Positions 1 through 6,852 are shown, counted from the first letter of the stretch. The stretch: 12,824 nucleotides of DNA from JBOGTC01 sp050692055 (GCA_050692055.1 JBOGTC010000015.1:1-12824), one strand, 5' to 3'. The notes: a model not told the origin generated them from the letters alone. Program-made: numbers and translations.

Positions 1-270
1 GTAGTCGGCGGCCGAGACGGTGTGGATGGTGGCGCGCATCATCGTGGCCTGGATGGCACGTCGCTCTTCGAGAGCCTGGGTCAGCATCGGTCGTTCGAAG
101 TCGCGCATGCGCGACCACAGGCCGATGCACCCCGCAGGCACGTACTGCGTCTGGATGCCGCCCATCTGCTCCATGGCCTCGGTGAGGCTCATGGGCGACC
201 GCTCGAGCAGCAGCTGTCGCGCGAGCAGCGCCCGGTTCAGCGCGCGGGTGGAGAGAAGCGGTGCGCTCAT
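1..270 (-). CDS. Winged-helix DNA-binding domain protein (HTH_42/DUF1006 type), 5' part only
   Basis: The visible 90 codons start at the ATG at 270 and run off the left edge in frame, so only the N-terminus is present. The protein begins MSAPLLSTRALNRALLAR, then has an MGGIQTQYVP segment, a GLWSRMRDF segment and MMRATIHTVSAADY. This order matches my recollection of the N-terminal part of the winged-helix DNA-binding domain family (Pfam HTH_42), whose members include AlkZ/YcaQ-type DNA glycosylases. The catalytic region would lie outside the window, so DNA-repair activity cannot be judged. No strong Shine-Dalgarno is visible before the ATG. The gene is divergent from the ERCC4 nuclease across a 143-base spacer. 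Family assignment is recognition by eye; function is inference. Confidence 0.8.
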   Translation of the reverse strand, partial: MSAPLLSTRALNRALLARQLLLERSPMSLTEAMEQMGGIQTQYVPAGCIGLWSRMRDFERPMLTQALEERRAIQATMMRATIHTVSAADY

Positions 271-413
271 CCGACCACAATCATTTCCACGAACCGATGG
301 CCGGGCGAACCTCTCGGGTCAATGGATCTCGGCATGTCGCCAGGTTCCGTTCATCCATCTCCCTCGTGTCGGTGCCCGCCGCACCGCGGGGCAGTCTACG
401 CGACACCACTAGG

Positions 414-1250
414 ATGGGTGGCGCCGTGCCGAGCCAACACCGCCGATTCGTCATCGCCCGCAATCCAGACCCCGACAGCCGGCTGCCGTACCTGCTGCGC
501 CTACCACTGGCCGATGCGCCGATCCTCAAGGCGCGCGACACGTGGCCGCGCACCGCCCGCGTCTTCTGCCACCGCACTGACGAGTGGCCTGTGGACGCCG
601 AGATCGTTGAGGAGGTGCCGGTGCTCGGCTGCGTCCGTCGGGGCGTGGCGATCGACCTCGTCCTGGATCGGCCGCGGGAGAATCGTTCTCAGTTCGTCTT
701 CACCACGCTGCCGACGGGCCGCGAGGGCATCTTCTGGCAGACGCGCAAGGTGGTCGGCACCGCCCGCCCGGGCGCGCGCATCCCGTCACGCCGGATCAGC
801 GACGTCGGCGCCATCAGCATCGTGGTCGACACGCGCGAGCGCTACCCGTATCGGTTCGCGAGGCAGCAGGCGACGACGCTTCGACAGGCGCTGCCGGCCG
901 GCGACTACGGCGTACTGGGGACCGATGGCTCGCTGGTGGCATCGGTCGAGCGCAAGGCCCTGTCCGATCTCGCGGCGTCGCTCAACAACGGCAGCCTCGT
1001 GTTCGAGCTCGGGCGGCTGGCGGAGCTGCCGCGGGCCGCGGTCGTCGTCGAGGACCGATATGCGCGCCTGCTCTCGCATCGGTATGGCCCCGGTGGCTTC
1101 CTGCCCGACCTCCTGGCGCGCGTCCAGGTGCGCTACCCGGAGATTCCGATCGTCTTCTGCGAGACGCGCCCGCTCGCCGAGGAGTGGACGTACCGCTATC
1201 TCGGCGCCGCGCTGGCCGAGCTGGGTGCTGCGCAGCCGGGGCTATTCTGA
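414..1250 (+). CDS. ERCC4-domain (XPF-type) nuclease with an unrecognised N-terminal domain
   Basis: From the ATG at 414 this is 278 residues. The second half carries the full XPF/ERCC4 nuclease signature GD-Xn-ERK-X3-D: D139-T-R-E142 on the first strand, G163-D164-Y, then E179-R-K181 and D185 in VERKALSD. These are the metal-binding and catalytic residues of the family, which cleaves branched or structured DNA. The first ~130 residues (RRFVIARNPDPDS...) are a separate domain I do not recognise. No helicase or helix-hairpin-helix domain is present, so this is a stand-alone nuclease. The start is uncertain. The reading frame is open from 261, but that start would overlap the divergent gene. 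ATG 414 and GTG 426 are both possible; GTG 426 has GGGTGG five bases upstream. It is the only complete plus-strand gene in the window. Confidence 0.85.
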   Translation: MGGAVPSQHRRFVIARNPDPDSRLPYLLRLPLADAPILKARDTWPRTARVFCHRTDEWPVDAEIVEEVPVLGCVRRGVAIDLVLDRPRENRSQFVFTTLPTGREGIFWQTRKVVGTARPGARIPSRRISDVGAISIVVDTRERYPYRFARQQATTLRQALPAGDYGVLGTDGSLVASVERKALSDLAASLNNGSLVFELGRLAELPRAAVVVEDRYARLLSHRYGPGGFLPDLLARVQVRYPEIPIVFCETRPLAEEWTYRYLGAALAELGAAQPGLF

Positions 1251-1254
1251 GGAC

Positions 1255-1302
1255 TGAACCGTCGGCCGAAGCGCCGGCGAATCGGGCTCGGCCGATGGTT
1301 CA
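1255..1302. terminator. Long hairpin between convergent genes, probable bidirectional terminator
   Basis: The arms TGAACCGTCGGCCGA (1255-1269) and TCGGCCGATGGTTCA (1288-1302) pair at 14 of 15 positions across an 18-base loop. The hairpin starts four bases after the ERCC4 stop codon and lies downstream of guaB3 on the other strand, where a shared terminator would sit. There is no clear T-run on either side, so it is not a canonical intrinsic terminator. A weaker second fold follows (AGCG/GAGC with GCTC/CGCT, about 1340-1366). Confidence 0.5.
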
Positions 1303-1439
1303 TTCCCAGGTGATTCAATGGTCGGAGGAAAGCGGAGCGTGGGCCGCTCCATCGCTGGTTCAGTCCCTGGAGAATGAGCCGCCGCCGGGGCGCCGACGCG
1401 GCCGACGCACCGACGCACCGGCGCGGCGACGGATCAGCG

Positions 1440-2600
1440 CTACTCGCGACCTGCGAGCTGCCAGGACTTGCCCTCGGTGGCGATGGACGGGGCGACCACC
1501 ATCTCCACGTCGTGCATCTCGCGGATGGTGCGTGCGCCGAGCGCTGCCATCGACTGGCGCAGCGCGCCGGCCAGGTTCTGCGTCCCGTGCATCGTGGCCG
1601 CCGGCCCGAACAGGATCTGCTTCAGCGGTAGCCGCTCCCCGATCTGGATGCGCGTCCCTCGTGGCAGCGTGGGCGAAGGCGCCGCCATGCCCCAGTTGAT
1701 GCCACGTCCCGGCGCCTCGACGGCTGCGGCGAAGGGTGAGCCCAGCATGACGGCATCGGCTCCCGAGGCGATCGCCTTGGCGATATCGCCGCCGGTCCTC
1801 ATGCCGCCATCGGTCACGATCGGGACGTAGCGACCGGTCTCCTGCGCGTAGCGGTCGCGCGCCGCGGCAACCTCCAGGGTCGCCGAGACCTGGGGCACGC
1901 CGATTCCCAGCACCTCCCGGGTGGTGCACGCCGCGCCCGGTCCGACGCCGACGAAGACGGCCGCGGCGCCCTGGTGCATGAGCTGGTACGCGGCCTCGCC
2001 GCTGACCGTGTTGCCCACGAGCACCGGCACCTTCAGCGCCCCCGTCAGGTCGGCGAGCGAGAGGACGCGCCCGGCGGTCGAGATGTGTCGGGCGGACGAC
2101 ACCTGCGACTGCACGAGGAAGAGATCCGCGCCCGCATCCGCGGCCAGCTCCGCGTGGTGCCAGGCCGATGCCGGCGTCGTGGCCACTGCCGCGGTGCCGC
2201 CTGCGTCCTTGATGCGCCGGATCAGCGCGGTGATCAGCTCGTCGCGTATCGGCTCCGCGTACGCATCTGCCAGGACCGATGCGGCCTGCCGCGCGCTCTC
2301 GGCCGCGGCGACGCGCTCGATGATCGACGTCGCGTCCTCGTATCGCGTGTAGAGGCCCTCGAGGTTGACGAAGGCGAGGCCGCCGGCCTCGGAGAGGCGA
2401 ACGGCGAAGTCCGCATCCGCGACGGCGTCCATGGCCGCAGCCAGGAAGGGAATCCGCAGCATCACCCCGCCGAGATCGGTCGAGAGGTCGACCTCGCCGG
2501 GGTCGGCGGTCACCGCGCCCGGGACGAGCGCCACCTCCTCGAAGCCGTAGACACGCCGCAGGCGAGTCGGTGTGCCGATGAGCTCGCGCTGGTCGATCAA
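1440..2600 (-). CDS. guaB3: GuaB3-family IMP dehydrogenase-related protein (possible GMP reductase)
   Basis: 386 residues, the usual length for GuaB3, with a TIM-barrel core and no CBS domain insert. The catalytic loop GVGPGAACTTREVLGIGVPQ places the nucleophile at C225, followed by Thr as in IMPDH. The phosphate-binding segments VTDGGMRTGGDIAKA (D264) and GADAVMLGSPF are present. Canonical IMPDH makes XMP from IMP with NAD. To my knowledge a cyanobacterial GuaB3 was reported to act as a GMP reductase, so the reaction direction here is open. The start is a TTG at 2600; the choice is supported by an AGGAGG Shine-Dalgarno at 2606-2611, five bases upstream. Its leader can fold over that Shine-Dalgarno (separate entry). 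It stands alone, about 230 bases from the next gene upstream. Confidence 0.92.
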   Translation of the reverse strand: MIDQRELIGTPTRLRRVYGFEEVALVPGAVTADPGEVDLSTDLGGVMLRIPFLAAAMDAVADADFAVRLSEAGGLAFVNLEGLYTRYEDATSIIERVAAAESARQAASVLADAYAEPIRDELITALIRRIKDAGGTAAVATTPASAWHHAELAADAGADLFLVQSQVSSARHISTAGRVLSLADLTGALKVPVLVGNTVSGEAAYQLMHQGAAAVFVGVGPGAACTTREVLGIGVPQVSATLEVAAARDRYAQETGRYVPIVTDGGMRTGGDIAKAIASGADAVMLGSPFAAAVEAPGRGINWGMAAPSPTLPRGTRIQIGERLPLKQILFGPAATMHGTQNLAGALRQSMAALGARTIREMHDVEMVVAPSIATEGKSWQLAGRE

Positions 2601-2602
2601 CG

Positions 2603-2658
2603 GGGCCTCCTCGCGCCGGATGCGAAGAGGCCCGCGTGCGGCATCGGCCGTCGCGGGC
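2603..2658 (-). promoter_or_regulatory. guaB3 leader with two mutually exclusive hairpins, one covering the Shine-Dalgarno
   Basis: On the minus strand, GCCCGCG (2652-2658) pairs with CGCGGGC (2630-2636), and the loop holds a further stem CGGC-CGAT-GCCG. Alternatively GGGCCTC (2627-2633) pairs with GAGGCCC (2603-2609), which includes most of the AGGAGG that serves the TTG start. The two helices share bases 2630-2633, so both cannot form fully. This is the architecture of a translational switch. No ligand or known riboswitch consensus is recognised. In such GC-rich sequence chance pairing is a real alternative. Confidence 0.4.
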
Positions 2659-2732
2659 TCATCGGTTCATCTGCTGGCTGCGTGACCGCTCGGATCGGGT
2701 TCGCCATCGGTCCGTCGCTACTGCTTTGACGG

Positions 2733-2738
2733 AGTATA
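2733..2738 (-). promoter_or_regulatory. Candidate -10 element for guaB3
   Basis: The minus strand reads GGTATACTCC, giving TATACT, five of six matches to TATAAT. It lies about 130 bases upstream of the TTG start and would produce a leader containing both hairpins. No convincing -35 is found at 16-18 bases, so this is a weak call. Confidence 0.3.
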
Positions 2739-2831
2739 CCGACTGGCCCCGCTCGCTCGCGGCCCCGTCATGCGCGGGTGATTCGCAGTTACGTGCTGTG
2801 GCGGCACACTCGCGCGTCGCGTGCCGCGTTC

Positions 2832-3110
2832 TCAGCGCTCCGAGGGTCGGATCAGGCGGACGAGGAGCGCGAGGTTGATGATCGTCGGCGCCCAGAGGCC
2901 CACGAAGATCGCGCCATGTTTGTGCCCGGTCAGGTAGAGGCCGACGGCGGCCAGGATCGACGCACCGGTGGCGCCGATGTAGGCGTCGATCGGGATCTGC
3001 TCGGCGATGTGCTCCGCCTGTCGCATGCCGGGAGCGTGGCGCTCGCCACGCAGCATCCGGTCGAGATCGGTAGCATCGTTCATGTCGGTGGTGCGAATGG
3101 CCTCGGTCAT
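2832..3110 (-). CDS. Small two-helix membrane protein, function unknown
   Basis: 92 residues. A charged N-terminal segment of about 42 residues (MTEAIRTTDMNDATDLDRML...) is followed by two hydrophobic stretches, roughly residues 43-62 (AYIGATGASILAAVGLYLTG) and 66-87 (ending INLALLVRLI). They are linked by a short HKHG turn, which suggests a helical hairpin in the inner membrane. The start at 3110 has GGAGG eight bases upstream; an out-of-frame ATG at 3117 sits too close to that site. It lies 79 bases downstream of the hisC-like gene on the same strand. I do not recognise the family, and no catalytic motif is visible. Confidence 0.7.
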   Translation of the reverse strand: MTEAIRTTDMNDATDLDRMLRGERHAPGMRQAEHIAEQIPIDAYIGATGASILAAVGLYLTGHKHGAIFVGLWAPTIINLALLVRLIRPSER

Positions 3111-3189
3111 GGGTCATGCCTCCGGGTGGGATGGATCGGTCAACCGGCTGCAGGGTCGCACGTGGCGTGCCGCGAACGGCGGCTCTGGC

Positions 3190-4335
3190 TCAAGAGAGGT
3201 CGGCGAGCGCCGCCAGGAACCGGTCGTTCTCGGCAGCCGACCGCACGGTGACGCGCAGCCAGCCGGCGAGCAGGCCGCTGTCGTAGAGCCGTACGATCAG
3301 CCCGCGCCGATGCAGCGCCCGGGCGAGCGCCGGCCCGTTCGGCGGCCGGAAGGTGAGGAAGTTGGTCACCGAGGGCAGGAGCTCCCAGCCGAAACCGCTC
3401 AGGGTCGTCGCGATGCGGCCGCGCTCGGCGACCAGCTCCTCGTGCCGGCGACGAGCGCCGGCCGGGTCGCCCACGGCCGCCAGCGCGAGCGCCTCGCTCG
3501 GCGCGCCGATCGCCAGCGGCAGGCGGCTGGCATCCAGCCGTTGCGCGAGCGCGGGCCCGGCGACGAGATACCCGACCCGCGCGCCCGCCAGGCCGTAGGC
3601 CTTGGACAGCGACCGCAGCACCAGCAGGTTGGGGTGATCATCGATCAGCGCAGCAGCCGACAGCGAGCCCGACGGAGCGCCGGACGAAGCCTCCGCGAAT
3701 TCGACGTAGACCTCGTCGACGACGACGAGCGCCGGAAGCCCGGCGACCAGGCGCCGTACCTCGTCGAGCGAGTAGGCATCGCCAGTCGGGTTGTTCGGCG
3801 TGCACAGCCAGACGAGCCGCGCCCCGGCCGCCTCGCCCACGGCGCGGATGCGCTCGACCGGCTGGCGGAGGTCGGCACGCTCACGCGGCACCTCCACGAC
3901 CTCAGCGCCGGCGAGCCGAGCCTCGACCGCGAACATCGGAAAGGTCGGGACGGGCACCACGACCGGCGCCCCGGGGCCGGCGGTCAGCATCGTCACCAGC
4001 CGGATCAGCTCGTCCGCGCCGGCACCGGGAATGATCTGCTTCGGCGGGACGCCGGTCAGCGCGCTCAAGGCGGAGCGCAGCCGCGCATAGGCCAGGTCGC
4101 CGTACTCGAGCGCGTCACCTCCCGGCATGGCGGTCGCTGCCGCGACAGCCGGTAGCGGCCCCCCGCCGAGCGTGTTCATGTCCATGCGCACGATCTCGTC
4201 CGGCGAGACGCCGACCGCCGCAGCCAGGTCCTCGTTCGAAGGCTCCGCCGGGTAGGGCGCGATCGGTCCGGGATGCCGCAGCAGGCGGATCGGGTCGTCC
4301 GCAGCCTCATCGGTCCTCGCCCGACTGCGCGTCAT
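3190..4335 (-). CDS. HisC-like class I/II (fold type I) PLP aminotransferase
   Basis: 381 residues, close to the usual 350-370 of histidinol-phosphate aminotransferases. Visible motifs are CTPNNPTG (N182 contacts the cofactor), VVVDEVYVEF (D207) and SLSKAYGLAGARVGY, where K245 is the predicted Schiff-base lysine. A C-terminal WLRVTVRS supplies the substrate-carboxylate arginine. The family interconverts imidazole-acetol phosphate and histidinol phosphate, but related members use aromatic amino acids or other substrates, and no other his gene is in the window. The neighbour upstream is a HAD phosphatase-like gene, so the pair could act in one pathway (inference only). The ATG at 4335 has no good Shine-Dalgarno. 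Translation may depend on coupling from upstream. Confidence 0.85.
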   Translation of the reverse strand: MTRSRARTDEAADDPIRLLRHPGPIAPYPAEPSNEDLAAAVGVSPDEIVRMDMNTLGGGPLPAVAAATAMPGGDALEYGDLAYARLRSALSALTGVPPKQIIPGAGADELIRLVTMLTAGPGAPVVVPVPTFPMFAVEARLAGAEVVEVPRERADLRQPVERIRAVGEAAGARLVWLCTPNNPTGDAYSLDEVRRLVAGLPALVVVDEVYVEFAEASSGAPSGSLSAAALIDDHPNLLVLRSLSKAYGLAGARVGYLVAGPALAQRLDASRLPLAIGAPSEALALAAVGDPAGARRRHEELVAERGRIATTLSGFGWELLPSVTNFLTFRPPNGPALARALHRRGLIVRLYDSGLLAGWLRVTVRSAAENDRFLAALADLS

Positions 4336-4354
4336 GGCAGGGCCGGCCGACGGC

Positions 4355-4447
4355 TCAGTCCGAGGTGAGACCTGGCGCGAGGTGGGCCATCGCGCGGGCG
4401 CCGAACGTGCGACGCGAGCTGCGCAGCTCGGGCCGGTCGTTCGTCAT
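4355..4447 (-). CDS. Possible 30-residue ORF coupled to the HAD gene by ATGA
   Basis: An ATG at 4447 overlaps the TGA stop of the HAD gene (ATGA) and opens MTNDRPELRSSRRTFGARAM..., ending at a TGA at 4355-4357, nineteen bases before the hisC-like start. The overlap arrangement is typical of coupled genes, and translation of this ORF would bring ribosomes to a gene that lacks its own Shine-Dalgarno. No homology is recognised and the size is within chance expectation. It may simply be spacer sequence. Confidence 0.2.
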   Translation of the reverse strand: MTNDRPELRSSRRTFGARAMAHLAPGLTSD

Positions 4448-5607
4448 GGCTCGGTCTTCGGGTGGCTCGCTGCCGGAGCCGCTTCGGCGCCGGTTGCCGC
4501 TTCAGGTGCGTCCCCGGCCGAGAGCGACCGTCGCACCGAATCGCGGACCTCGTCGGCGTGGGAGCGCGCCGGCATCGGCTCCGATTCGGGAGCAGGCTCG
4601 GCCTCCGGCTCTTCCATCGGTGCATCCGTGGGAGTCGTGGCAGGCTGATCGGTGACGTGCCGCGGGGCCTGTCGAACCGCGCGGCGCAGCACGAGCTCGC
4701 GATCCTCGACGATCCGGTCGGCGATGCGCCGGACCTCGGTCGTCAGCCAGAGGTGGGCGGTCGATTCGGGCGTGTAGTCGGCCTCGGCGAAGGCGTGGAT
4801 GCGGCCGTCGCGTTGCAGCGTGCTGACCTGCTCGAACTGCTTGACCTGACCGCGCTGGTAGACGCCCAGCGTCATGCCGCCGTTGCCGCGCACGACGCTC
4901 CAGGCGGGGACGTCGGACGGCCCGTCGGCGACGTAGATCATGTGCTCGAACGGCACGCGGCGAAGCTCGGCCGGGAGCGCCGAGTTGACGTGGATCTCCG
5001 GCCGCTTGTTCGTTCCCTTGTTGATCTCGAACAGCGCGCGGGTCTTCGAGGTGTTGTCGATCTGGTAGCCCAGCGCAGTGATCTCGCGGCGCGGGAAGAG
5101 CTGTCCCTGCTCCGGCTTGGCATAGCCCGGCGGGTGTGAGGCCTCGATGAACTCGCAGGCCCAGACGTCGTCCACGTAGGGCCGGATGGCGCTGCCCTCG
5201 ATCATCGGTCGCAGGCCGGTGCTGACGATGTAGTGCTCGACGGTGACGTCCGCGCGCTGGTAGACAGGCTCGTCTGCGACACCGGCCTTCAGCGTCTCCA
5301 GGTACTCCGGCATGCCCGGATGGAAGGTCAGCTCGCCGCCGATCTCCCGCAGCATGTCGTTGCTGAGGCCCCTGAACGCGCCGGCGCGGACGTATTCCAG
5401 GATGTGGTTGAGGTAGAGCGCATCGTCGTTGACACGACCCGCGCCGTGGGCCAGGTAGAAGTCGCGCAGCCCATCGACCTCCGCCCAGAAGGCAGCCTCG
5501 TCGACCCCGTACCGGTCGAACAGCGGAGTCTGCATGTTGCCCGGGATGAGCGTCTTGTCGAAGTCCCAGACGACGGCGATCACCGTCTGGCTGAAGGGAT
5601 GCGCCAT
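4444..5607 (-). CDS. HAD-superfamily hydrolase (phosphatase-like) with a disordered acidic C-terminal tail
   Basis: 387 residues. HAD motif I is WDFDKTL, with D15 as nucleophile and D17 as acid/base. Motif II is the Thr/Ser of HYIVSTGLRPM. Motif III is probably the Lys in NTSKTRALFEINKG. Motif IV is MIYVADGPSDVPAW. These are the residues for phosphoryl transfer through an aspartyl-phosphate, and the layout resembles phosphoserine-phosphatase-like members; the substrate is unknown. Residues about 319-387 form a Pro/Glu/Ala-rich low-complexity tail with a short helix-like patch (SHADEVRDSVRRSL), unusual for this family. The start at 5607 follows AGGAGG with only three bases of spacing. A TAGACT on the minus strand (5641-5646) could be its -10. 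Upstream is the repeat-rich gap. Confidence 0.85.
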   Translation of the reverse strand: MAHPFSQTVIAVVWDFDKTLIPGNMQTPLFDRYGVDEAAFWAEVDGLRDFYLAHGAGRVNDDALYLNHILEYVRAGAFRGLSNDMLREIGGELTFHPGMPEYLETLKAGVADEPVYQRADVTVEHYIVSTGLRPMIEGSAIRPYVDDVWACEFIEASHPPGYAKPEQGQLFPRREITALGYQIDNTSKTRALFEINKGTNKRPEIHVNSALPAELRRVPFEHMIYVADGPSDVPAWSVVRGNGGMTLGVYQRGQVKQFEQVSTLQRDGRIHAFAEADYTPESTAHLWLTTEVRRIADRIVEDRELVLRRAVRQAPRHVTDQPATTPTDAPMEEPEAEPAPESEPMPARSHADEVRDSVRRSLSAGDAPEAATGAEAAPAASHPKTEP

Positions 5608-5700
5608 GGGCCTCCTGTGCGCGCTGTCAACGGAGGGTGCAGTCTAGCCCGCGCCGTCAAACGCTCCGAATACACCGATGGTCCTGCGGGCCCGTTCGTC

Positions 5701-5762
5701 GCGGCCGTCTTCGCCGCCGTAGCGCGGCCGTTTCGCGGCCGTTTCGCGGCCGTTTCGCGGCC
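5701..5762. repeat. 11-bp tandem repeat array (GCGGCCGTTTC)n
   Basis: Three perfect head-to-tail copies of GCGGCCGTTTC occupy 5724-5756, followed by a partial copy (5757-5762). Two degenerate units precede them (5701-5723: GCGGCCGTCTTC and GCCGCCGTAGC). The array ends four bases before element A. An 11-bp period matches one DNA helical turn. No coding function is likely. Confidence 0.85.
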
Positions 5763-5766
5763 CCCA

Positions 5767-5903
5767 TTGCATGTGGTGGAGATAACCGGGAAGAAGACGG
5801 CCTCGACGGCCGCATCTTCCCCGTGTGTTGCGTGGGGTGAAAGCGGCGGGGAAGAAGGCCGGATATTGGGCCTCTGCTTCACCGATACCTCCATGTGATG
5901 CAA
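5767..5903 (-). repeat. 137-bp palindromic dispersed element, copy A
   Basis: Read on the minus strand from 5903, the element begins TTGCATCACATGGAGG and ends CACCACATGCAA. It aligns without a gap over exactly 137 bases to 12552-12688 (copy B), with about 100 identities by hand count (73%). The ends form an imperfect inverted repeat: 22 of the outer 31 positions pair. Inside are a GGCC/GGCC hairpin, a central CTTCCCCG...CGGGGAAG inverted pair and a CGGCC-GTCGA-GGCCG hairpin. It lies just downstream of the LLM gene and upstream of the HAD gene, probably within a transcribed spacer. No transposase and no clear target duplication are visible. It could be a MITE/REP-like element or a structured RNA. 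Confidence 0.85.
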
Positions 5904-5980
5904 CGGGAGGCAACCGAGGGTCAGAGATCGAGGCCCATCCGATGCAACGGGGAGGCAACCGAGATCAGAAATCGAGGCCC
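5897..5980. repeat. 44-bp tandem duplication covering the 3' end of the LLM gene
   Basis: Two ~40-base copies (5897-5936 and 5941-5980) share GATGCAACGG-GAGGCAACCGAG, then TCAGA-ATCGAGGCCC, with a few substitutions and one-base indels at a 44-base period. The right copy contains the last codons and the stop of the LLM gene (stop at 5965-5967). The left copy is a non-coding duplicate whose outer end merges with the TTGCA terminus of element A. The duplication may therefore be tied to the element's boundary. Confidence 0.8.
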
Positions 5981-6852
5981 GCTGATCGCACATCGGCCGC
6001 CAGCTCCTCGAGCGCGCCGTCCGAGTCAGCCGAGGCCCGCAGCAGGCCCATCACCCGGCTCACGCCGAGCTCGGCGTAGCCGCGCAGCAGCTGCTGACGG
6101 GCGGCCCCGCCATCTCGCCAGGCATCGGTCCCCCACCAGACATGGACCGATACCGCCAGGCTGTCCGGGTCGCGTCCGATCTCCTCGCATCGGGATCGAA
6201 TGACCGGCCGCGCCTCACGCAGCTCGTCGGGCGAGAGGCCATCGACGTTGAGCTCATCTGCATGGCGTGCGGCCAGGCGCCAGGTCACTTCGGGACCGTT
6301 GCCGCCGACCATGATCGGGATGCGGGGCTCCTGCAGACCGCGTGGCAGGTTGATCGCATCGTGCACCGATGCATGCTCGCCCTGGACCGTGGCGCGCGCC
6401 GGCCCCAGCATGCGGGTGATGACCTCGAGAGCGTCGGCCAGCATCGCGAGCCGCTGGCGCGTCTCGGGGAAGCCATAGCCGTACGCGTTCCACTCGTCGC
6501 GCTTCCAGCCGGCGCCGATGCCCAGCTCGAATCGACCGCCGCTGATGACGTCGAGCGTCCCCGCCATCTTCGCCGTCAGTGCCGGATTGCGGAAGCCATT
6601 GCAGATGACGAGGTGGCCGAGGCGCACCCGCCGTGTCTCGGAGGCCAGGGCGCTCAATGCGGTGAAGGACTCGAACGTGATCTCATCCGTTGGCTTCGGC
6701 ACGGTGTGGAAGTGGTCGAAGAGCCAGATGGACTCGAACCCGAGCCGCTCCGCATGCCGCGCGACCTCGACGGTCCGCGCCCATGCGCGCGCGGGCTCCC
6801 AGCCGTCGTACTCCCCCGTCCATCCCTGGGGAACGACGACGCCGATCTTCAT
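5965..6852 (-). CDS. LLM-class (luciferase-like), probably F420-dependent oxidoreductase
   Basis: 295 residues with the bacterial luciferase-like TIM-barrel pattern. It opens MKIGVVVPQG, then has AERLGFESIWLFDHF, VRLGHLVICNGFRNPALTAKMAGTLD, GGRFELGIGAGWKRDEWNAYG and IPIMVGGNGPEVTWRLAARHAD. The GGRFELGIGAGW and PIMVGG segments are characteristic of F420-dependent members; the substrate cannot be deduced. The start ATG overlaps the purA stop as ATGA (6849-6852), which implies translational coupling. The role of a redox enzyme coupled to purine synthesis is unclear and may reflect only operon packing. Its last codons lie in a tandemly duplicated segment, and element A follows directly. Confidence 0.9.
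   Translation of the reverse strand: MKIGVVVPQGWTGEYDGWEPARAWARTVEVARHAERLGFESIWLFDHFHTVPKPTDEITFESFTALSALASETRRVRLGHLVICNGFRNPALTAKMAGTLDVISGGRFELGIGAGWKRDEWNAYGYGFPETRQRLAMLADALEVITRMLGPARATVQGEHASVHDAINLPRGLQEPRIPIMVGGNGPEVTWRLAARHADELNVDGLSPDELREARPVIRSRCEEIGRDPDSLAVSVHVWWGTDAWRDGGAARQQLLRGYAELGVSRVMGLLRASADSDGALEELAADVRSAGLDF

Noticed and set aside
261..413. Upstream extension of the ERCC4 nuclease
   Set aside because: It would overlap the start of the divergent winged-helix gene, and the extra residues are low-complexity and unlike the rest.
1184..1699. Numerous plus-strand ORFs over minus-strand genes
   Set aside because: Composition is Arg/Ser/Ala/Pro-rich, there are no family motifs, and they lie antisense to genes with clear motifs.
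3169..3183. GCCGC-loop-GCGGC hairpin after the hisC-like gene as a terminator
   Set aside because: Only five base pairs and no T-run; such pairings are common by chance at this GC content.
5767..5903. Element A as an integron attC site (GTTGCA-like end, palindromic, 137 bp)
   Set aside because: The end GTTGCAT does not fit the GTTRRRY core, no paired core site is at the other end, and there is no integrase or cassette-like gene. The same element occurs elsewhere in inverted orientation.
5580..5993. Minus-strand ORF through element A, similar in peptide to a plus-strand ORF through element B
   Set aside because: Differences between the copies are not concentrated at third codon positions, there is no conserved start, and the frame runs through tandem repeats. 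The similarity is explained at the DNA level.
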